A stretch of 64,000 nucleotides of DNA from Nothophaeocryptopus gaeumannii (GCA_031771865.1 JASISA010000036.1:744001-808000), one strand, 5' to 3'. Counted from the first letter of the stretch, positions 52,427-63,081 are shown. Made by a program: numbers and translations. Notes: a model not told the origin generated them from the letters alone.

Positions 52427-54145
52427 ATGCCGGCGAGAACCATGTCCATCTCCACCAAGGCGAGCACCAAGTCTGCAAGCACCGGCACCATCACGGCCGA
52501 CAGCAGCAGCAGTCCGGCCCAGATAGGTACGGCGCGAGCAATCTTGGGCCGCGCGGTGTCGCCCGACAATGCGAATCTCACCATCACGAAAGTCAACCTC
52601 CAGCACCCTCCAGCCGCTGACAGCAGACTCTCTTTAGCCACTCTGAACGGAACTTCACCGGCGCCGCCCGATCGCGCCTCGCCAGTCCCCAATGGCAAGC
52701 CCGCCTCCCCTCTAGTCTCGACGAGCAATGCCATGCCTAACGGCGGGACGACAGCACCTCAGACCGTCACATCTAAGGATCCTAAAGCCGCGGCGCAGGC
52801 GGCCTCGGACATGAGGAACATTGTGCGCAGGAAGCTTACGGGATACGTTGGTTTTGCAAACCTACCAAACCAATGGCACCGCAAGAGCGTCCGGAAAGGC
52901 TTCAACTTCAACGTTATGGTCGTTGGTAAGCGAACAAAGCATTGAAAATTGCTCAAACTGCCAGGAGCGCTGACATTGGCATTCTCAGGTGAATCTGGCC
53001 TCGGCAAGTCGACTCTTGTGAACACACTCTTCAACACCTCCCTCTACCCACCAAAGGAGCGCAAGCAACCATCGCTTGACTTCGCACCCAAGACCGTCAG
53101 CATACAGTCAATCTCGGCCGACATTGAAGAGAACGGCGTCCGTCTCCGCCTTACCGTTGTGGATACTCCTGGCTTCGGTGACTTCGTCAACAACGACGAC
53201 TCATGGAGACCCATTATTGAGAACATTGAACAGCGTTTCGACGCATATCTGGACGCGGAGAACAAGATCAACCGGATGAACATCGTTGACAACCGCGTTC
53301 ATGCCTGTGTCTACTTCATCCAGCCAACTGGCCACTCTCTGAAGCCTCTGGACATCGAGGTCATGCGTAGACTCCACACCAAGGTTAACCTCATCCCAGT
53401 CATTGCCAAGGCCGACACCCTCACAGATGAGGAGATCGCTTCATTTAAGCAGCGTGTAAGTTATACTCAGCTCCTGCGTTGAGCTTCACACTGATAGACC
53501 CAGATTCTTTCCGATATTCACCACCACAACATCAATATCTTCGAAGGACCACGATACGAGCTCGATGACGAGGAGACGATCGCCGAGAACAACGAGATTA
53601 TGTCCAAGGTGCCATTCGCTGTTGTTGGTGCAAACACCGAGGTTCAGACTCCTGAGGGTCGCAAGGTGCGTGGCCGACGCTACCCATGGGGTGTCATCGA
53701 GGTGGACAACGAGGAGCACTGCGATTTCGTCAAGCTACGACAGATGCTCATCCGGACCCACATGGAGGACCTCAAGGAGCACACCAACAACTTCCTGTAC
53801 GAGAACTACCGATCCGACAAACTTACCTCGATGGGTGTTGCTCAAGACCCAAGCGTCTTCAAGGAGGTCAACCCAGCCGTCAAACAGGAGGAGGAGCGCT
53901 CGTTGCACGAGCAGAAGCTTGCCAAGATGGAGCTCGAGATGAAGATGGTGTTCCAGCAGAAGGTGCAAGAAAAGGAGAACAAGCTCAAGCAGAGCGAAGA
54001 GGAACTCTACGCACGACACAGGGAGATGAAGGAACAGCTCGACAGACAGCGACAAGAACTCGAGGACAAGAAGCAACGAATCGAGAGCGGACGCCCGGTC
54101 GAGGAGAAGGGCCGCAAGAAGGGCGGCTTCTCGCTTCGTGGCTAA
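52427..54145 (+). CDS. CDC3: Septin of the Cdc3/AspB group
   Basis: Filament-forming GTPase of septin rings and collars at septa and hyphal tips. Exons are 52427-52925, 52989-53455 and 53504-54145, giving 535 aa; introns are 63 and 48 bp. An N-terminal disordered region (about 120 aa) is followed by a polybasic stretch (RKSVRKGF), G1 GESGLGKST (split by intron 1), G3 DTPGFGD, G4 AKAD and the septin unique element (HHHNINIFEGPRYE and RRYPWGVIEV). A C-terminal coiled coil ends KKGGFSLRG. An alternative start exists: ATGG at 52290-52293 plus intron 52294-52382 (GTAAGC..GTCAG) adds MAARHTSR... in frame. Assignment to Cdc3 rests on the long N-terminus and coiled coil. Confidence 0.93.
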
Positions 54146-55980
54146 GCTGGACACCAGAGCGACTTGAGTTGAGAATTGAGCGTGGTGTTTCGTGTGTTTG
54201 TATTCTATGGCAAGGAAGGCGTGGGCCGCAGGATGGAAGGTTCAGAGTGCTCTTCGAGCACTCGCTCTCTGGACTGCTGCCAGCCTCCCTGCCATCACGG
54301 CGGTTGAGGAAGAAGTGGTGGGCGTTGCGAGCAGGGCTGGCCTTAATGTCACTAATCTACATCACCACTGCAACTACCTCATCAGCTTGGAAGAAGCCGA
54401 CCACGCACCAGCTCACTCTCACCCGCGGATGACCGAATCGAGAGTACATAATCGCCTTCTTGACAGGCTCACCAGAGGCGACGGAAGACCCTGTGAACTG
54501 GAATCGGATGCAATCTCCCTTGTGATACCAACAGCGACTTCATTCTTGTTTGTTATTGTAGTGCTGGCCGGACTGTGTTTTTCCTTGCGTTTGAACAAGA
54601 TCGAAAAGAATAGCGACGGTATTGATATTGGCCTCAGACATTGTCTTCTCTTTCACACTTGCTTCGCATGAGATGCCCGTACATAGCTGCGGCCGAGACA
54701 CTTTTCATTGTCACCACAATGGCCATATCCGAAGATTAATTGCTCTTTATGAACAGTACCTTTGGCCGACTGCCCCACTGCCCACGTTAGGGAGCATCGG
54801 AACCTTCATCTCAATGTGAGTATTCTGACAGCATCGTCATGTCATCAGAGTCGAGGCTGACGCAACTTCGTTCGTGAGTTCATGATCTAGACGTCTTCTA
54901 CGCAGCCTTTTGACACTGCAGGCCTTGCCCCCACACCAGGCTGAAGCGATAGGCCACAAAGAACATGAACCTCGCGAACCTGAATTGTTATTCAGCATGC
55001 ATGCTGTAAGTCATGTCTTGGCAAGCGTTCAGCTTACACCTCTTTCCAGCAATTGATTGGCGTTAGTAACGCAACTTTTCGGCGAAATAGCGCTGTATGC
55101 TTTAGGAAGTGGTGGTTAGGGCACAAAGTCCGGACGATGTCGCTTCATCACCCGTCGTTTGCCCGACGATAGGTTCTGATAGCCCTGAGGATGCAGAATT
55201 GATGGACACTAGCCAGGACAACTGCCTTGCAATTGCTTGTCCAGAAGGAATGTTCTCACGCAACATACATTGACGTTGCGGTTCAATGTGAGGATGACTT
55301 TGATAGAACATTTTGACTTTCACAGATGCATTGAATTCCATTCTGGTATTCCTCTCAACGGCCGATGGTCCCACAACACCGACGGGCTGGTCCATCCTCC
55401 TCAGATCTATGTATGGCCTGCGACAACTCTGTCTCCCGTCAGATCGTTTTTACGAAAGCCGCCGAACACACAAGTAGAGTGTCTACCATGCCGTCATTCC
55501 CGCCCTAGCCAGAGGAAGAAGCTTGAAGAGATTCGGGCGAACCTGTCGGGCCAGGGACCGACACAGGAAGAGGGACGATTGGCTGAATGCAAGTCTGCAA
55601 ACGGTTGATTGCGAAAGAGCCGACTCACGTGATCCGGGCGTGCCTGCCGATCGTGGAGTTAGTACGGGCATTTGGCTGCCGGAGTCGCAACGTGAAAGCG
55701 TCGAAGCGGAGGTCATTTTTTTGCGTGGTGAGTGGCTAGATGGGAAGGATATAGATATGTACTGCAATGTGCCTTGCATGTTGAATAGGGATAGTTGAAC
55801 TAACGATTGCAAGGATTGTTGCTACGGACTCTCTTGCTGAACAGTAAACGAGTTTGATCGATCGAGACGAAAGTCTTGGATTGCAGGAGCTTTGAGCGAT
55901 TCGACCGAGTATAAACTACATCAGGATCAAATACAAGAACACAACCCCATCAATCAAGCACATCGAAAGCGTAACCGACA
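54146..55980. other. 1.8-kb intergenic region
   Basis: No supported gene. The ORF at 54192-54671 follows the septin stop and is most likely 3' UTR; 55237-55608 and 55523-55798 show no domain. A TATAAA box at 55910-55915 precedes the transporter gene. Confidence 0.45.
55910..55915 (+). promoter_or_regulatory. TATA box of the MFS transporter gene
   Basis: TATAAA lies 66 bp before the ATG at 55981, in a suitable position for a short 5' leader. Confidence 0.45.
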
Positions 55981-57846
55981 ATGGACTACCGCTCGGCCGA
56001 AGAGCGTCGAGCCATGCCGGACGAGACAGAACGCCATGAGGTTGAAGAAATCGACGACACACTTCACCACCACGACACACGTAACACAGAAAACGAGATC
56101 TCCTCGCCCGACGAAACTGAAAAAGCCGAGCGCAACGAAACCCCCGAGGAAGACGACAACGATGACGCCTCATCCGTCTCCTCCGTCCTCTCCTACCGAC
56201 ACATGGAAGGCCCCCGTTCCCTCCGTCGTCCCTCCTCCCTCTCCCGCCAAGAATCCTATATCTCCCGCCAAGAATCCTATATCTCCCGCACGACATCCCG
56301 CGGTGTCGAACGCACTACAACAGTCGCCAGCGCAGCTCTAGGAAGAATAAGATCCAGAGTCCCCGGGCAACGACCCACGACCTTCAATCATCCGCTCACG
56401 CACGAGAAAACGACGATTGATGTGATTGTAGAATTCGATGGGAGAGACGATCCTTATCGATCGATGAATTGGCCTTGGAGGAAGAAGGCGATCACGACGG
56501 TGTTGTATGGGTTTACGGCTATGACAGGCACATTCGCGTCGTCGGTGTATTCGCCTGCTGTAGGGGAGATTGCAGCTGAATTTCATGTTGGAAATGAAGT
56601 TTCGATTTTGGGGATTTCGTTGTTCTTGGTGGGGTTTGGGATTGGACCGCTTTTCTTCGCTCCGTTGTCAGAAGTGTATGGAAGGAAGATGGTTGTTCTG
56701 GTTCCTTTCTTCATTTCGGCCATGTTTGCTTTTGGAGGTGGAGCGGCGGAGAATATTCAGACGTTGATGATTTGTCGGTTTTGGCAGGGGATTTTCGGGT
56801 CAGCGCCTGTGACGAATACCGGTGGTGTTCTTGGGATATTTGGTCTGCGGAACAGAGAGGTGGAGCAATGGTCTGTTACTCCATGGCTGTCGTCGGAGGT
56901 CCAACCATCGGTCCCATCATCGGCGGAGCTTTCATCGTTTCTGCTGTCGGGTGGAGATGGACGCAATACATCACGGGTATCATGATGATGTTCATACTCG
57001 TCGTGGACGCATTGGTCCTAGACGAATGCTACGCACCCGTTCTCCTTGTCCAAAAAGCCCGACGCTTACGCCACGAATCTGGGAACTGGGCCCTCCACGC
57101 CAAACACGAAGAATGGGACGTCTCCCTCAAAGAACTCGCACACAAATACCTGATCCGCCCAGTTACTCCTCATGACACCCATTTGCGCACTGATGGCACT
57201 ATACGCATCTTTCTGCTACGGAATCCTCTACGGCTCTCTCGCTGCATTTCCCATTGAATTCGAAGAAGTCCGGGGCTGGAATGAACTCGTCGGTTCTTTG
57301 CCTTTCCTGGCTATGCTCATCGGCATTTTTATCGGCGCCGCAGGGAATTTCTTAAACCAGAAGTTCTACGTCAAACGCTGGAGAGAGAATAATTTCCGTC
57401 CCGTGCCGGAGGCCAGGTTGCCGCCCATGATGGGGGGATCGATAATATTCGCTGCGGGGCTGTTCATGTTCGCTTGGTCTTCTGGAAAATCGACCCCATG
57501 GATTGTTCCTTGTATTGGGATTGGGCTGGAGGGGATTGGGTTCTTCACCATCTTCCAGGCGGCGCTGAATTACCTCATCGACACTTTCCAACGGTATGCG
57601 GCTTCCGCGGTGGCGGCTAATACGGCGCTGAGGAGTGTGTTTGCGGCTTCTTTCCCGTTGTTTATCACTCCGATGCTGCACAATATTGGGATTAATTGGG
57701 GCATTAGCGTGTTTGCGTTCATTGCGAGCGTTATGATCCCGATTCCGTATGCTTTCTATGTGTTTGGGAAGAGGATTCGGGCGAGGGGGACTTGGTCCAG
57801 GGAGAGTGTATATCCGGATGAGAAGCCTCCGAAGGGGACAGTGTAG
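55981..57846 (+). pseudogene. MFS transporter gene with two frameshifts
   Basis: Twelve-helix major facilitator of the DHA1 drug/polyamine-type family. The coding sequence runs in three frames. Frame one covers 55981 to about 56834 (disordered acidic N-terminus, then TMs including PLSEVYGRK and TNTGGVLG). A one-base loss then shifts to GDIWSAEQRGGAMVCYS ... HKYLIRP (to about 57158). The last part returns to frame one (QLLLMTPICALMALYASF ... PPKGTV) and ends at 57846. The family motifs run continuously across both joins, so introns do not explain them. Either the gene is dead by small indels or the sequence has errors. The N-terminus carries a tandem 21-bp repeat. Substrate unknown. Confidence 0.75.
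56242..56290 (+). repeat. In-frame 21-bp tandem duplication in the MFS gene
   Basis: The unit, beginning tcccgccaagaatcctatat, occurs twice in direct tandem, with a partial third copy (tcccgc). It encodes SRQESYISRQESYISR in the disordered cytosolic N-terminus. Boundaries are approximate to a few bases. Confidence 0.75.
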
Positions 57847-58109
57847 ATATGGCATATTACCTAGAGTGGTTAATCTAATGCTGCGTTTGGAGCGAGCGCT
57901 GTTGGCATATACCAGAATGTATTGATCAGACTACTAGCATCTGTAATGATTGTGTCTTCATTCCCGATCTGATTTCGCGTTTGCAACAGAGGCCATGAGC
58001 TGCTGGTCGTAGTTGTGTCTTCATCACGATCGTATGCCTTGTCATCTGGGCCCCGCCGCAGGCCCGGGTTATTGTACAATGTTGGTACATAAAAGAGAGA
58101 AATCCTGCA
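57847..58109. other. Convergent intergenic region
   Basis: A 3'-to-3' interval between the transporter and the zinc-finger/LysM gene. Nothing is recognised. Confidence 0.35.
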
Positions 58110-58989
58110 TCATCTCGAACTGCTGCTGGCTGAACCGCCTCCAACGAACCGCCTCATGCCCACATCCCTGGCGAGCTTCCCTTTCTTCCCTTTCTGCTTT
58201 GCCTCCAAAGGATGGTCCTTCTCCCATTGCTCGTCTTCCTTGAATGCTTCTATGGCAAGGTCGAGGTTCCAGTCGGCGTTCTTAAGGTATAGCTGAGCAA
58301 CTTCGTATCTGAGTGAGAAGGGAATACTTGTTAGCCAAATCAGCCCTTGTCCTGCATTCGTAGCAACGATCGATAAGGTCAGCTTACTCTGCTACCTTGC
58401 ATGCCACCATCCATCGCCGCGTCTTGTTCTTTCTGGCTTCTTCCTCCTCGCCTTCGATGGGCTGTGGTGAGAGCGATACGCCGCCTTCATAGTATTGACC
58501 TGGGATCAAAAGCGTCTTCCGGCCCTGGATGAGGTGGTCCGCGAAGATGTTGTTCGTCTTCCGAAGTACTGCAACCGGGACGCCATAGGCAAGCGACAGT
58601 CCTTTTATATTGTCTTCGGGTCTCAGGAAGTGTAAGACGTCCTCTGCTGGTTTATCATGCTCGGACTTCTCCTGAGGCGGCTGCACGGCTTGATGCTCTG
58701 AATATGCTGGTAATTCATCGTCGTCTCCATTGCTCATGGGTGGCGGTAACCGATCATCCAGAGTAGAGTATGCCGGGGGGTCTTTCAAGCCTTGTGGAAG
58801 CAACGATGACTCTGTTGTGATTTGGCAGTACGGGCAGTACGTCTCATATCGTTTGTTTTGGTTCAGACATCTTGAGCATATTGATCTCCCGCAACACTCC
58901 AGATCTCGCCCCGGAAGGAGTGGCTTCTCTGATATGGGATCCAGAGGGCTGTCATATCTTGACGCACAGGTTGCGCATGCGGAGACCAT
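58110..58989 (-). CDS. Zinc-finger plus LysM domain protein
   Basis: Exons are 58388-58989 and 58110-58308; the 79-bp intron (GTAAGC..CTCAG) joins KVAE to YEVAQLYLKN in frame, for 266 aa from the first true ATG at 58989. The N-terminus holds a Cys-rich module: CATC, ECCGRSICSRC and YCPYC, likely binding zinc. A PPAYSTLDD / LPAYSEHQ stretch (PPxY-like, a WW or arrestin-type recognition motif) follows. The middle (about 125-170: VLHFLRPEDNIKGLSLAYGV ... KTLLIPG) fits a LysM domain. The C-terminus (WNLDLAIEAFKEDEQWEKDH) is a UBA-like helical segment with a basic tail. There is no signal peptide, so the protein is intracellular and unlike secreted chitin-binding LysM effectors. Function is unknown. 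Confidence 0.8.
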
Positions 58990-59500
58990 CGTTGCCAATC
59001 GTTTTCCGGCGATGCCACTGATTCCCTAAGATGTCGACCGTTAGGGTATCGAGCCATGATAGATTCACTCGCGTTCGTGTCGGCTTTCACGTGCGCGGAC
59101 CGATGACGATGACGGCATGGATTTGCCACTCGGCTCGCTCCGTCCATTCGCGCAGTGAGATTTGGGATCCATTTCTCGAACCACTCGTCTGCTCATTTGT
59201 CGCGCGCAACCCTTCAGATCTGTTTCTTTCCTGTCCTTCTTGTTCCTACTCACTCACCCATTCATACCACGACAATTGACCTCCATCCGCTCCTTCCGAC
59301 CGCAACTGTATACTGATCTACGACGCGCAACAACTACAGACGATTTCTACCTCCGCTGACTCCGGCCGCCTCCCCTGACCAAGCAGTCGGCAACTCAACA
59401 CAACGAAATCGCCCGACCGAAGCTGACAACCAACTTCTCTGAAGCGCCAGCAGGCGCACATAGCGCACCTTCCATTCGAACAACCATCTTCCAAGCGACC
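58990..59500. promoter_or_regulatory. Divergent promoter region of the zinc-finger/LysM gene and SUR2
   Basis: A 511-bp interval between divergent start codons. CT-rich and CAAC-rich leader sequence precedes SUR2 (ctcaacacaacgaaatcgcc). No individual binding site is assigned. Confidence 0.4.
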
Positions 59501-60961
59501 ATGGCGAACGCGATCGCATACTTCGATCTGCCTCCTCTTCCATCCTGCGAGTTGAAGCCGCTGCCACCTCTCATATCATGGCTTCCCGATGCGTACCTCA
59601 CATTGGCCTTACCCGTAATCGCATACTGGGCGGTGTCGATGTTCTTCCACTTGATCGATGAGTTGGACCTGTTTCCGCAATACCGGTTGCATACTCCGGC
59701 AGAAGTGTTGAAACGGAACCATGTCAGCAGATGGGATGTATTCAAAGATGTCATAATACAACAGACCATCCAGACTGTGGTGGGAGCGGGTCTTACACTG
59801 ATCGACCCATTACCGATGTATGGCAAGGAAGGGTACGATGTGGCATGGTGGGCACAGAACGTCCGCCTGGCGCAAAGAGCTATTCCAGATGTTCTGGCTA
59901 CCATTGGATTTGATGCGAAATCGATCGCGAGCAACATTGGATCTTCACACGCGATGCTGGCAGCTGCAGTCTCCGGCGGTGTTTACCCAGAGCTGCGGCA
60001 GACGGTCTCATTCATGGGTGAGCAGGTGCAAGCACCAGCCTTCGCTGACTGGGAGCTTCTCACTGCGAAGGCCATCTACCATTTCGGGATTCCGGCTCTC
60101 CAGTTCTTCTTTGCGATTATGGTGGTGGACACATGGCAGTACTTCTTGCACCGTGCAATGCACATGAACAAATGGCTCTACACCACTTTCCACAGCAGAC
60201 ACCACCGGCTGTACGTGCCTTATGCCTACGGCGCTTTGTACAACCATCCGTTCGAAGGCTTTCTCTTGGATACTCTAGGGACTGGGATTGCGTACCTGCT
60301 GTCCGGCATGACTGTCCGACAGAGCATGTGGTTCTTCACAATGTCCACCATCAAGACCGTGGACGACCACTGCGGCTACTCCTTTCCATGGGACCCACTG
60401 CAGCACATCACCAGCAACAATGCGGGTTATCACGATGTGCACCACCAAAGCTGGGGCATCAAGACCAACTTTTCGCAGCCATTCTTCACCTTCTGGGATG
60501 GCCTGCTCGGCACTAAGTGGACCGGCGGTGACGTCAGCGCACGATATGAAAGGGCGAAAATTGCAGCGCAGAGGAAGGTCGACGCAGACAATGCGACGAT
60601 TACGAACTCGACCACAACAACGGCACCCGCAAGCGCGGACCCATACAAACAAGACGCATCGCAAGCCTCTTCCACTGCCCGCGCTGCACAGACAGTAGCG
60701 CAGCCTAGAGCTCCGTCTGGCAAAGCGCTGCGTCAAGCCATTGGGTCGAGACAGCAGGTTCTGGACGACCGCAATGCCGGCGGTATCAGCATCCTAGCTG
60801 AGGAATCTGTGGAAGAGTTCAAAGCACAGCAGAAATTGCGGTCAAGTCCGCGTAAAAGGACAACGAGCTCGGGCCTGAAGGGTTTGGCAGATCGAGTTGG
60901 CGAGTCACTACAGGGCAAAGTCACTGGTGTGCTGGGCGTTGAAAGTAGAAGCCACAGGTGA
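59501..60961 (+). CDS. SUR2: Sphingolipid C4-hydroxylase (Sur2-like)
   Basis: ER di-iron enzyme that hydroxylates dihydrosphingosine or ceramide at C4 to give phytosphingosine. Single exon of 486 aa, against 349 in yeast. The extra length is a loop of about 60 residues between the first helices and the catalytic part, plus a 110-residue disordered Lys/Ala/Thr tail. Histidine boxes of the fatty acid hydroxylase superfamily are visible: HRAMH near 216, HSRHH near 231 and HDVHH near 310. The FFAIMVVDTWQYFLHRAMHMN context matches Sur2 rather than Erg3 or Erg25. Three to four hydrophobic segments surround the boxes. The transposon begins 115 bp after its stop codon. Confidence 0.92.
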   Translation: MANAIAYFDLPPLPSCELKPLPPLISWLPDAYLTLALPVIAYWAVSMFFHLIDELDLFPQYRLHTPAEVLKRNHVSRWDVFKDVIIQQTIQTVVGAGLTLIDPLPMYGKEGYDVAWWAQNVRLAQRAIPDVLATIGFDAKSIASNIGSSHAMLAAAVSGGVYPELRQTVSFMGEQVQAPAFADWELLTAKAIYHFGIPALQFFFAIMVVDTWQYFLHRAMHMNKWLYTTFHSRHHRLYVPYAYGALYNHPFEGFLLDTLGTGIAYLLSGMTVRQSMWFFTMSTIKTVDDHCGYSFPWDPLQHITSNNAGYHDVHHQSWGIKTNFSQPFFTFWDGLLGTKWTGGDVSARYERAKIAAQRKVDADNATITNSTTTTAPASADPYKQDASQASSTARAAQTVAQPRAPSGKALRQAIGSRQQVLDDRNAGGISILAEESVEEFKAQQKLRSSPRKRTTSSGLKGLADRVGESLQGKVTGVLGVESRSHR

Positions 60962-61075
60962 TCGGTATTGACGTACTATGATTCTGTAATATCTAATGAT
61001 GAGACATCGTGACTATCAGAATACCAGCAAGCCGTAGCACAGCGTTACATGAATAAAATTCGCAGTATATTATTA

Positions 61076-61138
61076 ACGTATTCCACCACTGAGCTGGACA
61101 CACCACTGAGCTGGACAAAATTTCTTGGCACGACCAAC
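61076..61138 (+). repeat. Left terminal inverted repeat of the pogo/Fot1 element
   Basis: 63-bp terminal repeat, perfectly inverted relative to 62863-62925. It contains two tandem copies of the 17-bp motif caccactgagctggaca, a likely doubled transposase-binding site. Confidence 0.95.
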
Positions 61139-61167
61139 TTCTTCATCAAAGTACAACATCTTTATAA

Positions 61168-62847
61168 CAAGATATAGAATCATCTAATCAAGAAGGCAGA
61201 ATCATTCTTGCCCTCTCTGCCTACCGCCAAGGTCAATTTCGAAGCCTCCGAGGCGCGGCTATAGCATATAACGTACCCAATTCGACGCTGACTACCCGAT
61301 ACCACGGAATTACCTATCGCCCGGATAGCCGCAATATACACCACAAGCTCACTACGACCGAAGAGCAGACGATTGTCCGATATATTCTCGACCTCGATTC
61401 GCGAGGATTTGCGCCTCGCTTATGTGAGGTGGCAGATATGGCAGATAAACTGCTTGGCATACGAGGCGGACAGCCAGTTGGCAAGAACTGGGTAGAGAGA
61501 TTTGTAACGCGCTCAGATGAGCTCAAAATGGCCTTCAACCGAGCAAAGGACCGCCAGAGAATACTCCAGGAAGATCCTGAGGTAATCAACGCGTGGTTTG
61601 AGCTTGTTAAGGATACCAAAGCCAAGTATGGTATCCACGACCATGATACCCACAACTTTGATAAGACAGGCTTTCAGATGGGTGTTATTGGATCTATGAA
61701 AGTGGTTACTGGTTCAGAGAGACGTACTCGTCCTCAGCTTGTTCAGCCTAGTAACCGTGAATGGGTAACAGTGATCCAGAGTATTTGTGCTGCTGGATAT
61801 ACAATCCCACCCTTTGTTATCTACAAGGGCCGTGTTCACATCTCTGTATAGTACGAGGAGGCAGAAATACCGCGTAGTTGGAAGCTCTCAGTCTCTGAGA
61901 ATGGATGGACAAACAACGCGCTTGGGCTTGAGTGGTTGAAGCACTTTAACACGTATACAAAAGCGCGTTAGGTTGGCGTCTACAGGCTGCTTGTTTTAGA
62001 TGGTCACGAGAGCCATCTTAACCAGGCCTTCAAGGATTACTGTCTAGAACACAAGATCCTTACGCTCTGTATGCCATTACATTCGTCGCATATCCTACAG
62101 CCTCTAGATGTGGTCTGTTTCTCGCCACTGAAGCTGAAATACTCCCAACGCGTCCGGGACTTGGCGCGTCGGCGCGTCTTCCATATCGACAAAGAAACAT
62201 TCCTTCCGGCCTTTAAAGACGCGTTTTTTGACGTGTCTACAGAGCAGATATGCCAGAAGGCCTTTGAGGCTTCAGGTTTAGTCCCTATGAACGCGCAGGT
62301 AGTTATTGACCGCCTTAACGTACGCCCACATACCCCACTAGGACTACCACTCCAAGAGACACTATGGCAGTCTAAGACTCCAAGTAACACGCAAGAGTTT
62401 GGGTCACAATCTAGGCTTGTCAATAATGCTATTACTCGGTCTCCTACAACAGCCCAAAATGGCTTCTCCCAGCTTATAAAAGGTGCCGAAGTAATGCTAC
62501 ATTAGAATACGCTTTTAGCTGCCCGTATTAGCGAGCTTGAACAGCAATTAGATACAACAACAAAGCGAAAAGCACGCAAGAGGAAGCGGATTCAGCACGG
62601 GGGCACAATAGAATATAGCGTAGGGTCGGCTAAGGTAGCTACTGAAGCATCTATAGCCGCTCAGCAGTCAAAGAAGAGTCGTAGGTCAGTTGGTCTTGAA
62701 CAGGCCCAGCTAGCTGTACGGCGGTGTTGTAGCTGCGGAGGGACTAGACATAACGCTCGAACATGCCAAAAGGATATAGAGGGGTCTTCTGAATCTGATG
62801 AGAGTATAATATATACAGGTTCTTTATTTGATAGCGATGAAAATGAA
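61168..62847 (+). pseudogene. Transposase of the pogo/Fot1 element, inactivated
   Basis: One reading frame holds the whole protein but is broken by three TAG codons at 61849-61851, 61969-61971 and 62503-62505, and ends in TGA at 62848-62850. No ATG opens the frame; an ATA at 61174-61176 lies where a start would be expected (before ESSNQEGRIILALS). A CENP-B/HTH DNA-binding region precedes the catalytic part. The triad reads NFDKTGFQMG, LVLDGHESHLN and LQPLDVVCF; the last two Asp are 35 residues apart, the DD35D pattern of pogo/Fot1. After the third TAG a zinc knuckle follows (CCSCGGTRHNARTC). The stops fit C-to-T transition decay (see findings), so it cannot move by itself. Confidence 0.88.
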
Positions 62848-62862
62848 TGATCTGTAATGCTG

Positions 62863-62925
62863 GTTGGTCGTGCCAAGAAATTTTGTCCAGCTCAGTGGTG
62901 TGTCCAGCTCAGTGGTGGAATACGT
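62863..62925 (-). repeat. Right terminal inverted repeat of the pogo/Fot1 element
   Basis: 63-bp repeat, the exact reverse complement of 61076-61138, including the doubled 17-bp motif. Confidence 0.95.
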
Positions 62926-63081
62926 TATCTTTAACACGCTCTCATATTAAGACCTGCACAGACGCATTCGGCGACCGACCCCGCGATAGGGCAACTTCAA
63001 GATGATCCCATACTATCCTGCTATAAGCTTCTCTCCTCGTCTTGTGCGCAGTAATACAATACCCAGGCTCCAGCAGCCAAG

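Larger units (their letters stand above)
61074..62927. mobile_element. Pogo/Fot1-type DNA transposon (Tc1-mariner superfamily)
   Basis: Complete element of 1850 bp (61076-62925), flanked by a TA target duplication at 61074-61075 and 62926-62927. Both ends are perfect 63-bp inverted repeats beginning ACGTATTCCACC. The transposase region lies between them on the plus strand. TA duplication, inverted termini, a CENP-B/HTH-like N-terminus and a DD35D catalytic core place it in the pogo/Fot1 branch. The flanks aacgTA and TAcgtt are themselves inverted, so the pre-insertion site could have been the palindrome aacgTAcgtt; I prefer ACGTA as the transposon end. It sits between SUR2 and the aminopeptidase gene, 157 bp before the latter's ATG. 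Confidence 0.9.

Noticed and set aside
54192..54671. 159-aa ORF downstream of the septin, with one hydrophobic segment
   Set aside because: Lies directly after the septin stop in probable 3' UTR, without domain or promoter.
57110..57165. Short intron to explain the second MFS frameshift
   Set aside because: A GTCTCC donor and CGCCCAG acceptor would give about 44 bp, but would delete the conserved LKELAHKYLIRP part. An indel is the better explanation.
61074..61080. Palindromic target (aacgTAcgtt) instead of transposon ends beginning ACGTA
   Set aside because: Both readings fit the sequence. Ends beginning ACGTA and flanked by a TA duplication are the simpler reading and extend the perfect repeat, so I used those boundaries.
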